A DNA stretch of 64,000 nt from Simmondsia chinensis (taxonomy: Eukaryota; Streptophyta; Magnoliopsida; Caryophyllales; Simmondsiaceae). The stretch covers positions 30,521,131-30,585,130 of the forward strand of contig JAGTTD010000013.1 in NCBI GenBank assembly GCA_018398585.1, given 5' to 3'. The notes beneath the pieces were generated by a model. The model had not been told where the DNA came from. It made no database searches and was given only the letters and a program-made list of their open reading frames with translations. Positions 21,383-30,860 of the stretch are shown here, piece by piece. The position numbers were made by a program, and so were the translations under genes. The stretch's first letter is position 1. Each line of letters starts with the position of its first letter.

Positions 21383-22327
21383 CTGCGTTTAGTGCAACTT
21401 ATTTCAACTTATCTGTTTCAATATAATCTGTCCATATAAGATCTGTATCTTTTTACTGTGACATGTTTGCATTTGCAATGCACAGAGATCTTTTTTACAA
21501 AATAAAAGGTTTAAATATAAGTTTAAAAAAGAAATTTATCTATTACAATCACAAAATTAATTTAATAATATAAATTAATTAATAATAGTAGATAGTAAAA
21601 TGGGTGGCGGTAGGTAGGGATGGTGATAACAAGTAGGAGTAGGTATAGTGGTGAAGATTTAATGTTAAATATTTTTCTAAAATAAGCTGTAAAAAAGATT
21701 TAGTTTTATATTTTTTTCATCTTAGTTATAAAATAACATTTGCATCTCTCTATTTAAACCATCAAAAAGATGTAAAAAGATCTTTTTTGTCAATCAAAAG
21801 CAAGTCTTATAGTCAACTATTGTTTTTCCACAATTTAAGCTGTTGAAAGCTGAACCAAACACAACCTTAGATTTTCAAATTACTAAATTTTAACTTTCTG
21901 TAAAACAATGAAAAGCACACAGAAGAATAGTGCCTTCTCGTATATTTATAATAAAGGGGGACAAGGCATTATAAATATAATACAAGACTTACCCAATGAG
22001 CCTATATACATGGATATACAATCAGATAACACTCACCCTCAATTGAATTACGGGGGAACTGAATGTAACGATTGAACTGTTTTTAAATTTAGGATGGGTT
22101 GATTTTTTATTGGGTTAGATCTAAATTACTGCGAATCTAACCCTAAATCTGACCCATTGCCATTCCAAATTGGTCCAGTAGCCAATAATCTATTGAGGTG
22201 GATTTGTTTTATCCCAAACTCACTTAACTAAATTAAAAATAAAAAATATTAAATAGTCTAATTAGATACCTAACTGTTATATCCAAAGATATAACAAAAG
22301 TCACTAAACTGGTAAAATAATAGTAAT
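21383..22327. other. Intergenic with a small MITE scrap
   Basis: There are no genes. Around 22120-22175 the phrase CCCATTGCCATTCC resembles the right terminus of the hAT MITE at 20812-21382 and may be a decayed piece of it. Confidence 0.4.
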
Positions 22328-22701
22328 TAGGATTATTCATGCCAAAGGTTCCTATACTTTGCATATTATGTCAATTGGGTCCTTATACTTTTAATTGTGA
22401 AAATTTAGTCTCTAAATAATTCAAAATGTGTTAATTTATTACTTTGGTCATCATAATTTTGAACGGCAAAATTATATTAAATGCAAGCAACTTATTATAA
22501 ACTCATCCGTTTACTCAATTTAACCTAATTCGTGGCCGAACCATTAAAAATTTTATTAAAAACTTAGCATAATTTTTTTCTCTAAGAACTAAATTGAGAC
22601 ATTTTAAATTGTGCAGGGACTAAATTAATACAATTAAAAGTACAAGGACTAAATTGATGCAATGGACAAAGTACAAGGACTTTTAGCGTAAATAATCCTA
22701 G
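22328..22701. mobile_element. Foldback MITE, GGGTTATTTAC family (copy 2)
   Basis: The left arm is AGGATTATTCATGCCAAAGG, then CCTATACTTTG and repeated ACTTTTAATTGT. The right arm is its complement, ending GTAAATAATCCT. The centre shares GTGGCCGAACCATTAAAAAT with the partial copy at 26010-26206. Confidence 0.65.
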
Positions 22702-22711
22702 TAATTATTTT

Positions 22712-23205
22712 TTGGGATTATTTATATCATCGGTTTCCTATACTTTGTTTATTATTTTGGTTTGGCCCTTATATTATTAATTATGCTCATTTGGTTTATG
22801 TATAATTAAAATTATTTTAATCAAGTCCAATTTTAAAATTAATGTAAATTTTTGGCTAAGATCGTGACGGCGCATTTATTATTTTTGACATTGACCCCTT
22901 CCTGAATGACTATAATTTTTGTCTGAAGTTAACATTATTTTCAACGAAATACTTGATTGAAATAATATTGATTATACAGAGACTATGTTGGCGTCCCTAT
23001 AGAATAACGCCTTATTGGAATAAGGTTGTATATATTTTATTATCTCAAATCTTACTTTAACGAGTGCATCTCTAAGGCACTGTAATGTTGTTGTATAAAG
23101 ATTTTGTATTAAAACAATTAAAAATATAAAGTCTAAGTTGACATAGGAAATAAAAATACAAGAACTAATATGATGTAGAACGAATAGTCAAAGAATTTTT
23201 GGAGC
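22712..23205. mobile_element. Diverged foldback MITE with a SINE tail inserted
   Basis: The left part (GGGATTATTTATATCATCGG, CCTATACTTTG) matches the foldback family. The right part has the complementary AAGTCTAAGTTGACATAGG phrases. Between them, at about 22990-23102, is a decayed copy of the LINE/SINE tail (GTCCCTATAGAATAACGCC, TCTAAGGCACTG, GTTGTTGT). Confidence 0.4.
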
Positions 23206-23518
23206 AATTAGACCATCAAAAACCCAAACGGGCATTTTTGTAATTTTATTTTTTTGGGTATTTTCATAATTTTACGTTTTAGAGTTTCTTATTTACCTGT
23301 AAATACTCGCTAAAGTTGTTGTATGACTCATTCGTCAATTTCTGAATATAAAACGTTAGTTATTTTCTCTTTTTTGATAGATTCTGAATCTATTCTTCAA
23401 AGTTCACGTGCTCGATTCGAATTTTATGTTTCCGTTCTGTATCGTAATAAAACCATATCTATGTTATTACTCTTAAGGAAAACAAAGACCAACGTTGACC
23501 ATTTGTTCTCCTCCCCTT

Positions 23519-23627
23519 CCATAAATGAACACCTTTGCTCTCTCTCCATCACTCCACTCACTCTCTCTCTCTCTCTCTCTCTCTCTCATACAATTTCTAT
23601 CCAAGAGAAAATTGCCCTGAAAAGAAT
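23519..23627 (+). promoter_or_regulatory. Core promoter/5' leader of the HMA gene
   Basis: A TATA-like CATAAATG lies at 23520-23527. It is followed by a long pyrimidine tract (CT repeats at about 23558-23587) of the kind common in plant leaders, and then ATG at 23628. The transcription start is not visible, so the boundaries are approximate. Confidence 0.35.
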
Positions 23628-26597
23628 ATGAAGGTTAGATCTCTTTCTTCATCCACTTTTTTCTTTTGGGTTATATAGAGCGGGTTTTAGTACAGTCAAT
23701 AAGGTCGTTTTGTTACGATACAATAGTCATTAGTTCGTTTAACCATTGTTTTAGAGAAGCAAATATGTCTATCAATTGGTTCGTGAAGTTTAGTCATCAT
23801 ATCTTCTATGTGATTTAGTGGTCCTTGTAGCGTAGTTTGGATCTAGACTTCGTTGTATGCGTTGATGTGTTAGATAGAGCTATCCCCGTGAAACTCTCCT
23901 TGATAGACTAAAAAACCAATCTCGGACCTTTGTTTATGAGCTTAAATTTTTGGAAAAGTTGATTCATTGGCATAGTACCAGAGCCCGACCAAGAGGTCAT
24001 GAGTTAGAATCCCAACTGCCTCCACTGTCAATATTAACATAAATGCGGTGAACCTGTGCATTATCCACAATTCAACCCAACGGGTATTTGTATGAAGGGA
24101 CATGTTAGAGTATAAAATCAATCTCGCATCAGTTTAAACTTTTGAGAAAATTGGTTTCTTGAGACTTCTAGCCCCTTCCCCCGTGTAGAAACGAATAATC
24201 ATTAGTTTGAATCTCGAAAATTGACTCTTTTAACAAAATTTAGGTAAGACCGCGTAAATCTGACCTGAGCCCGATTCACATTGGTGGATTTTCATGAATT
24301 TGTGGTATTTTTGGGTGATAATCTGTACTAAATTGTCCTCTTTCAGATCAGATTCTAATCTTACTGCATCTACATTGTTCAGAGGATTATAATGTGAATA
24401 AGAATCTGATTCTTGTAGAGAAATACAATATTTTTTAGTTTTTTTTTTTCTGATTCGTAGTGACATAAGTCGCGATACAAAACGGGTGCACTTACAAGAG
24501 TGAGCCCTGATCCACCATGTATAAAAACTTTACCAAATAAGAACAATATGAGGACACCTCAAGACGAAATTGAAACGCCTCGAAAACTAGAGGTTGACGC
24601 TCTAAGGCTACATCGGCACTGGAGCGGTCACAATATCTAATGTAGGCACTTTTGGGATTTATGTATGTTTTTTTTATTTTTATAATTAGCAATTGATGCT
24701 CGGTATCGGGAATTCAAAAGAATGATTCCAAACAAGTAGAAAAAAAATGAAGGCTAATTTTTTATAATTAGCTAATATGTGGGTTTGTTATATTATGTAT
24801 ATACATATGCACTTATAATATATCCTAGATAAGTCGTTTCTCCAATTATGAATGGTGATCCACTGTAGAAGTAAACGCATGACATGATTAATTTTCAAAA
24901 GTGGCTCTTAACCAATTGGGGTCCCAAGCAACTACTTCGATTTCTTTGGCTTTGATCGGGACTAAGCCAGAACAAGAATAACCCATAGAGTTGACATATA
25001 TGAGATTCACGTAAAAGCCCAAGCGGGGTTTTGGCTTAAAACCAATTGGCATAGGTAGAGTAGCCTCCATGGCCTATACATTAATATTTGCTATCAACTC
25101 CAATGTGAAATTCTTACTAGACTCACAGGTAAAGTACTTAAATTTTTACATTATTATTGGCAGAAAGTGGTGTTGAAATTGGATGTACATGATGAGAAAT
25201 GCAAGCAAAAAGCCATGAAGATGGTCTCTGGCCTTTCTGGTATTATTTCACTCTTTATTTTACTTCTTATGCCTTTTTTTCTGATCATTTTTGAGCCTTG
25301 ACCTGTCAGCATAAATTTTTGGGATAATTTGTTCTTTGACCCAGTAACACATGCTTATTGGCTGAAAGGTTGCGAGTTTGACTCTCGACAATCTCCAAGT
25401 TCAATATTAATATAATTCAACACAAAGTATTGGGTTTGTGCGCATCTATACTTCAAGTACATTGAACATTTGTCTAAAGGGAATTTGAGTAAACCATTCT
25501 AATTCCATAACTGATACTATAGATAAAAGTTGACATAACATTTTGGAAATTATGCCATAAATTAGTAAAAAAAAAATGTAAATTATTATTGTTATTGATA
25601 TGTTGAATAATTGAGACATTTTCTGCAACATTTATTTGTACCCGTATCAGGGGGTTGAGTACCTTTCTGACCCATTTGGCATATTCTTACCCCAATTGTG
25701 TAAAAAAAAAAAAAAAAAAACTATTTCATTGCAAGTAATATATTACAAATCCACCCAACAATAACAGACCCAGTGCCTCAAGGGTTCCTGCTTAAGTGGG
25801 GTCTGGTGGATGTACGTAACCTTACCCCTTCAGGGTGTAATCTTGCCGAGAGGTTGTTTCTGAGGACCCCCAACCTTATAGGGTTGGAAACACGAGGACT
25901 TCCCATGAGGTCACTCATCCTGGTACTACTCTCGCTCAAACCCGCTTAACTTCGGAGTTCTTATGGGATCTGGTGCCTTAGTGCGTGGCAAATGAACCCT
26001 TATAAAGCTACCCATGGACTCAATTTAATTCAAATTGTGGCCGAACCATTAAAATTTTTATCAAATTAAAATAAGTTTTATTGTAAAGACCAAATTGACA
26101 CAATATAACCCGTAGAGGGACTAAATTGGCACAAATGAAAGTCCAAAAACTAAATTAACATAATAAACAAAATACAGGGACATTTTGGCAAAAATAATCC
26201 TAAAAATAATTATTTATTATTTTTGTTAATATGTTTTGTAGGGCTGGACTCAATCACAATGGACATGAAGGAGAAGAAACTGACACTAACAGGAAACATA
26301 GACACAGTTGCTGTTGTCACCAAGCTCAGGAAAGTGTACCACACTGAGATTGTCTCTGTTGGGCCTGTAAATGAGCCCAAAAAGCAAGATGGGCCCAAAA
26401 AACAAGATGGGCCCAAGAAAGATGGGCCCAAAAAGGAAGAGCCCAAAAAAGATGGGCCCAAAAAGGAGGAGCCCAAGAAAGATATTGCTGAGTTGGTTAG
26501 GGCCCATAATGAAGCCCAATACCATTTTCATCAACCTCCTAGACCTTATTTTGTGAGAAGCTCTGAGGAAGATCCCAATGGTTGTGTTATTTGTTAG
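23628..26597 (+). CDS. HMA-domain isoprenylated protein (HIPP/HPP type)
   Basis: Three coding exons can be joined with matching phases: 23628-23633 (ATG AAG, then GT donor), 25164-25239 (CAG acceptor, G|GT donor) and 26242-26597 (GTAG acceptor), giving 145 aa. Residues 1-69 form a heavy-metal-associated fold: VVLKLDVHDEKCKQKAMK, then SGLDSITMDMKEKKLT and KLRKVYHTEIVSVGP. The usual MxCxxC metal motif is not present; only one Cys remains in that loop. Residues about 73-106 are a GPKK/EEPKK repeat linker. The protein ends in CVIC, a CaaX-type box suggesting farnesylation and membrane or nuclear targeting. Such proteins are metal-handling or interaction adaptors; metal binding by this one is doubtful. 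Intron 2 contains a 5S-headed SINE. Confidence 0.85.
23890..24230 (+). repeat. LTR-like fragment in HMA intron 1
   Basis: TGTTAGAGTATAAAATCAAT near 24105, then AAACTTTTGAGAAAATTGGT, resembles the start of common plant Copia/TRIM LTRs. It also resembles the minus-strand fragment near 50930-51212. A B-box-like GGTCATGAGTTAGAATCCC lies near 23994. No second LTR or duplication was found. Confidence 0.35.
25757..25999 (-). mobile_element. 5S rRNA-headed SINE (copy 2)
   Basis: Read on the minus strand, the element starts near 25999 with GGGTTCATTTGCCACGCACT, equivalent to the 5S rRNA 5' end. It continues GGCACCAGATCCCATAAG, AACTCCGAAGTTAAGCGGG, GAGCGAGAGTAGTACCAGG and GAAGTCCTCGTGTT, which is essentially the whole 5S gene. 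The tail follows directly: GGTTGGGGGTCCTCAGAAAC, AAGGTTACGTACATCC, GAGGCACTGGGTCTGTTATT. It lies in intron 2 of the HMA gene, antisense to it. A target duplication was not resolved. Confidence 0.85.
26010..26206. mobile_element. Partial foldback MITE (copy 3)
   Basis: This is the right half of the GGGTTATTTAC family: GTGGCCGAACCATTAAAATT, then GGGACTAAATTGGCACAAAT and an end reading GGCAAAAATAATCCT. It abuts the 5S-headed SINE, and its left arm is missing. Confidence 0.5.
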
Positions 26598-26607
26598 GTT
26601 TTGCTTT

Positions 26608-26838
26608 AAGGGTGTGTTTAGTATCGTTTTTTTTATCGTCTTTGGTTTTTTAGAAACCGAAATTCATATTTTGAGAGTAACTTTTTCTTAATTTTGGTTA
26701 TCTATTTTCAGTTTCTTCCTTATTTAAGTGAAAACTGAAAATGAGAAACCAAAAACAAGAAAGGATCGTTTTCAAAACCTGCATTTTAATTTCTAAAAGA
26801 CAAAAACTGGAAATAGAAACCGATACTAAACAGGCTTA
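26608..26838. mobile_element. Tourist-like MITE
   Basis: The inverted ends TTTAAGGGTGTGTTTAGTAT and CGATACTAAACAGGCTTAAA imply a TAA/TTA-type duplication. The interior is AAAACC/GGTTTT-rich and palindromic (TGAAAACTGAAAATGAGAAA). Related copies lie at about 32636-32800, 54262-54835, 61700-61955 and 62395-62620. It begins just 3' of the HMA gene stop codon. Confidence 0.6.
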
Positions 26839-26842
26839 AACT

Positions 26843-27362
26843 CTCGTCAAAATGGGTCTGCGAATGATCAAATGTGTGTAACTACTCCCTCGTGTTAGTG
26901 AAGAGACTGTTCCTTAAGGTCAAGGGTATGATGCATAGAAAAAAGTTCAGATAATGTTTTTTTAAGATGGGATCTTTGATAACGTGAGTAGAACTAAAAG
27001 GACTTTTTTAGAGTTGTATGTTATGTGTTTTTATGAAGGATCGAGGTGGATATTTATATAGGGCTAGTGTCACGTGTATGGCATATTATAATAAGTGACA
27101 GATCGCGTTAGGTCGGACCTAAGAGGTCAATATCTGTGTAGGACGGTTGTATTTGCTTATTGCTTAGTTGTCTTTATTTGACAGCTTAATTAAATCAAGT
27201 TAATCGGTTTTGATAAACAGGTTTACTAGCGGTTTGATTTATTAAGCTAGGTTACACTTAAACACATGACGCTTATTAAAGGATAAAGGTTATTTATTGT
27301 ATGTTAATATTTTCTTGTTAACATTCCAAATTAGTTGGATTTCTACGACGAGATAGCTTATT
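26843..27362. other. Intergenic, nothing recognised
   Basis: About 520 bp between the Tourist-like MITE and the Copia element. No ORF with a recognisable domain and no bounded repeat were found. Confidence 0.5.
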
Positions 27363-27367
27363 GAAAG

Positions 27368-28013
27368 TGTTAGGAATATGCCTCAAATTTATATATTTAG
27401 AATTTATGGAATGCTGAGGGGTCACCGATCGATCGGGGGGATGTCCGATCGATTAGGTGAATTAAGTTAAAATCCAGTTTTTGGTCGAGAAAGGGCCGAT
27501 CGTCGGGCCTTACCCGATCAATCAGGAACCTGTTTTCGCGTAACCCTATCCGTTTAGTATAAATATGGGGTTAAGGGGTACGTTTTGAGGTATCCAATTA
27601 AAAGTGTGGGGTCAGCCGCTAGAGCGCCATTCCCTTTGTTAATAGGTGATTCAGTAATTCCTCTAATTCAGTTATTCAACCAATTACGAGAGTTAAGAGA
27701 AAGTGATTTATAATTCTTTCATAGATCTCGTTCAGAGGAAGTGCTATTGTAATTCTTCCATTCAACTTCAATAAAGAATCTCCATCTCCGCCCGTGGTTT
27801 TCTCCCCCCTCGATTGAAGAGGGGTTTCCACGTAAATCATTGTGTGTTGTTTCGTTTGTTCTTCTTGTCACCTATTTTGTTTACTTTTCTTTTGTGTGAG
27901 TTATAATATTTGAATCAAATCAAGTGATTAGGGTTAACGCTTCCGCATCAAGTATCTATATTACAAGTTGGTATCGTGAATACCAGATTTGTCAAGGTTA
28001 GATTTTACAAACA
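27368..28013 (+). repeat. 5' LTR of Copia element
   Basis: The LTR carries several near-palindromic CCGATCGATCGG-like motifs at about 27425-27530 and a TATA box TATAAATA at 27558-27565. Compared with the 3' LTR it is about 46 bp longer overall. Confidence 0.85.
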
Positions 28014-28015
28014 AT

Positions 28016-28027
28016 TGGTATCAGAGC
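28016..28027 (+). other. Primer-binding site (initiator tRNA-Met)
   Basis: TGGTATCAGAGC stands two bases after the 5' LTR end, the standard position and sequence for priming of plant Copia reverse transcription. Confidence 0.85.
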
Positions 28028-28050
28028 CCTGTTTATTTCGATTTGATATT

Positions 28051-29728
28051 ATGGCGTCCGCAATTAAGATTGAAGTTAAGAAGTTCGGAGTCAAGGAAGC
28101 TTTAGTTTGTGGCAAGTCCGGGTTAAGGATCTCTTGACGCAGAGTGGCTTGAAGAATGCCCTAGAAGGAAAAGAGAAGAAACCGGAGAGTCTATCTAATG
28201 CACAATGGGAGGAGTTAGATGAGCAGGCGCTCACAGCTATTCAGATGTGTCTTACCGATGATGTTTTAACAGAAGTTCTGGAAGTGAAGACCGCTAAGGA
28301 GTTGTGAGAGAAATTGTAGGATATGTTCTGTTTCAAGTCAGTCTCCAACAAACTTGCAGTTAAGCGTCGGTTGATCATGTTTCGTATGTCAAAAGGTACG
28401 TCACTTAAGAATCATGTTAATGAGTTTAATTCAATTAGTCAAGAATTGAAAGAATTGGATGATGCTCCTAAGCATGAAGATCAAGCTATGCTTTTGTTAT
28501 GTTCACTCTCTACTTCATATAAAGACTTTGTGGAAAGCATGTTTCATGGTGGTAGACAATCTATCACAGTTGATGAAGTTAAGAGAAACCTACTGAGTAA
28601 AGAAAGAGTAGATAAGGAGTTGTTCGACTCCATTCAGAACTCATATTGTGGTTTATTTGTGAGAGAAGGAACTAAGACTAGAGAATCTAATCATGTTGTA
28701 AACAAGTCTAGGTCTAAGTTTAGAAATCAAGACCTATCATGTAATTACTATCACAAGAAAGGGTACATTAAGAGAGACTGTTACAGGCTTAAGAGAAAAT
28801 TAGAAGCAGATAACAGGTCTGACCAGAGATCCGCAGAAGCTAGTGTTGTTGAATATGATGATGGAGATATTCTGTCAGTGTCTGAACCTAAGTTCAGTTT
28901 AGAGAAAGTTGGATTTTGGATTCGGGTTACTCCTATCATGTTTGTCCCTATAGAAGCTGGTTCACCACATACGTGTCAATTCAGGGTGGAACTGTTCAGA
29001 TGGGTAACAATGCAGTATGCAGAGTTTTGAGTATAGGAACAGTTTGTATTAAGATGTTCAATCGCACTATCAGGACATTGAGCGACGTTCGCCGTGTTCC
29101 TAATTTGAAGAAAAGTCTCATCTTTTTAGGTACTCTTGAGTCTAAAGGGTACAGGTACATAGCTACAGATGAAGTTTTAAAGGTTGTTAATGGTGTTGTG
29201 GCAATTATGAAAGGCAGAAGCGTAGGTACATTGTATAAGCTTGTCGGTTCCACAGTTGTCAGATCAGTTAAAATATCTTCATCGTTGTTGTTGACAGAAC
29301 CAGAGATCACAAAGTCAAGGAGCTTGAGATTGGATCATTCAGGTGATACATGTCTGTCTGAGCACAGTAAAAAGGGCTCGTTGTGTGGTAAGTCTACAGG
29401 ACTGATATCTTGTGAACAAGGCATTTATAGGAAGTAGAAGAATCTTCGCTTTCAAGCAATTCTAGACGAGTAGAGATGTCACATTTGATGAGTCTTCATT
29501 GCTATCTCCACAGAAGATGTCATCAATTAGTTGTGATTCAGATCAGGTGAATAAGCCATACGAAGTTCAGTTTCAGTTAAGTAACATAGTTCAAAAGCAG
29601 GTCGCTGTTTCAAAAGATGTGTCAAGAGCCAATCCAGAGAAGAAGAAGATTGGCATTGCTGATAACCTCTCATATATGTTCACTTCAGTGCTACCTAGCA
29701 GAAAGTTCAAGCATTGCTCGGACTAGGT
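28051..29728 (+). pseudogene. Copia gag-pol remnant (gag, protease, pre-integrase)
   Basis: Starting at ATG 28051 the text gives an opening VKKFGVKEALVCGKSG, then in another frame QVRVKDLLTQSGLKNALEG and the UBN2-type gag (RLIMFRMSKGTSLKNHVNEF, DEVKRNLLSKE). A zinc knuckle remnant, CNYYHKKGYIKRDC, is missing one cysteine. A frameshift near 28915 leads to MDSGYSYHVCP, the aspartic-protease site, then LYKLVGST and LRLDHSGDTCLSEHSKKG of the pre-integrase domain. After stops near 29437, DVTFDESSLLSPQKMSS and LPSRKFKHCSD mark the integrase-RT linker and the RNase H end. Stop codons near 28136, 28304 and 28318 also break gag. Confidence 0.8.
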
Positions 29729-29828
29729 TAGATTTTGTGTTTTGTCTAGATAATCCCGTGTGTGGGGTGTTTTGTGGAAAAGGTGGAGAATTGCCTTTAT
29801 TTTTGAAATTTGAGTCAAGGTAGAGGTT

Positions 29829-30428
29829 TGTTAGAAATATGCCTCAAATTTATGTATATAAGATTTATGGGTTGCCGAGGGGTCACCGATCGATCGGAAG
29901 GATGTCCGATCAATCGGGTGAATTAAGTTAAAATCCAGTTTTTGGCCAAGAGAAAGCCGATCAATCGGGAACCTGTTTTCGCGTAACCCTAGCCGTTTAG
30001 TATAAATATGGGGTTAGGGAGTACGTTTTGAGATATCCAATTAAAAGTGTGAGGTCAGCCGCCATCCATCTAAATAGAGCGCCATTCCCTTTGTTGAGAG
30101 GTGATTCAGTAATTCCCCCAAGTCAGTTATTCAGTCAATTACTAGAGTTAAGAGAAAATGATTTATAATTCTTTCATAAATCTCGTTCAGAGGAAGTGCT
30201 ATTGTAATTCTTCCATTCAAGTTCAATAAAAAATCTCCATCTCCACCCGTGGTTTTCTCCCCTCTCGATTGAAGAGTTCCTTTCACCTATTTTGTTTACT
30301 TCTCTTTTGTGTGAGTTATAGTATTTGAATCGAATCAAGTGATTATGGTTAACGCTTCTGCATCAAGTATCCATACTACAAATTGGTATTGTGAATACCA
30401 GATTTGTCAAGGTTAGATTTTACTAACA
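29829..30428 (+). repeat. 3' LTR of Copia element
   Basis: This is the partner of 27368-28013. It also has CCGATCGATCGG and CCGATCAATCGG motifs near 29886-29970 and a TATAAATA box near 30001. Confidence 0.85.
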
Positions 30429-30433
30429 GAAAG

Positions 30434-30860
30434 AGCTATCAAGGATTTAAATTTATGATGTTGACATACATGAAGATTTTGACACTTGTCCTGACTCTTA
30501 TGAACCACCATTGTTAAACATCATACCTCGTTGCATAAGCTGGCATGGGTAAGCTTATACAGTAAGGGCATTCCTTTCTTAGTAAGTCAATTTACTATGT
30601 AGATTTAGGCCTAATATCTCCTATACTGATATCAGAGCCAATAAAGATGAAATCTCCATACAAGCTGACACATGCAAGCGAACCTGTGCAATAATGTGGA
30701 TATCGATCTTGAGGAATCAAACATTAAAAGTTTGGCTTAACTCTAACATCATTACAGGAGATACCGGGCTTAACTCCATCAAGTAAACCAGCTTGTTAAC
30801 AGGGAGATGTCTTTACCGTATAAGCTAGCACATGTTAACGTACCTAGGTAACGCGGGAAT
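30434..30860. other. Region downstream of the CBS gene
   Basis: This lies between the Copia element and the inferred stop codon and presumably holds the 3' UTR of the CBS gene. No polyadenylation signal can be assigned with confidence and no other gene is seen. Confidence 0.4.

Larger units (their letters stand above)
27368..30428 (+). mobile_element. Copia LTR element, internal deletion derivative
   Basis: LTRs are 27368-28013 and 29829-30428, starting TGTTAGGAATATGCC and TGTTAGAAATATGCC and ending in AACA. A perfect 5-bp duplication GAAAG flanks the element (27363-27367 and 30429-30433). The primer-binding site TGGTATCAGAGC (28016-28027) is complementary to initiator tRNA-Met. The 1.8-kb interior keeps gag, a protease motif and the pre-integrase domain, then jumps to fragments normally found between integrase and RT and at the very end of RNase H. 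Integrase core, RT and most of RNase H are missing, so it can move only with help from relatives. Confidence 0.9.

Noticed and set aside
20786..21439. ORFs in the GGGTA-rich region
   Set aside because: They are generated by the GGGTACGGG arrays of a MITE.
25880..25999. A 5S rRNA gene on the minus strand
   Set aside because: It is more complete than the other copy but is again fused to the SINE tail, single, and inside an intron.
26210..26534. Minus-strand ORFs opposite the HMA gene
   Set aside because: These are antisense shadows of the GPKK repeat in the spliced plus-strand gene.
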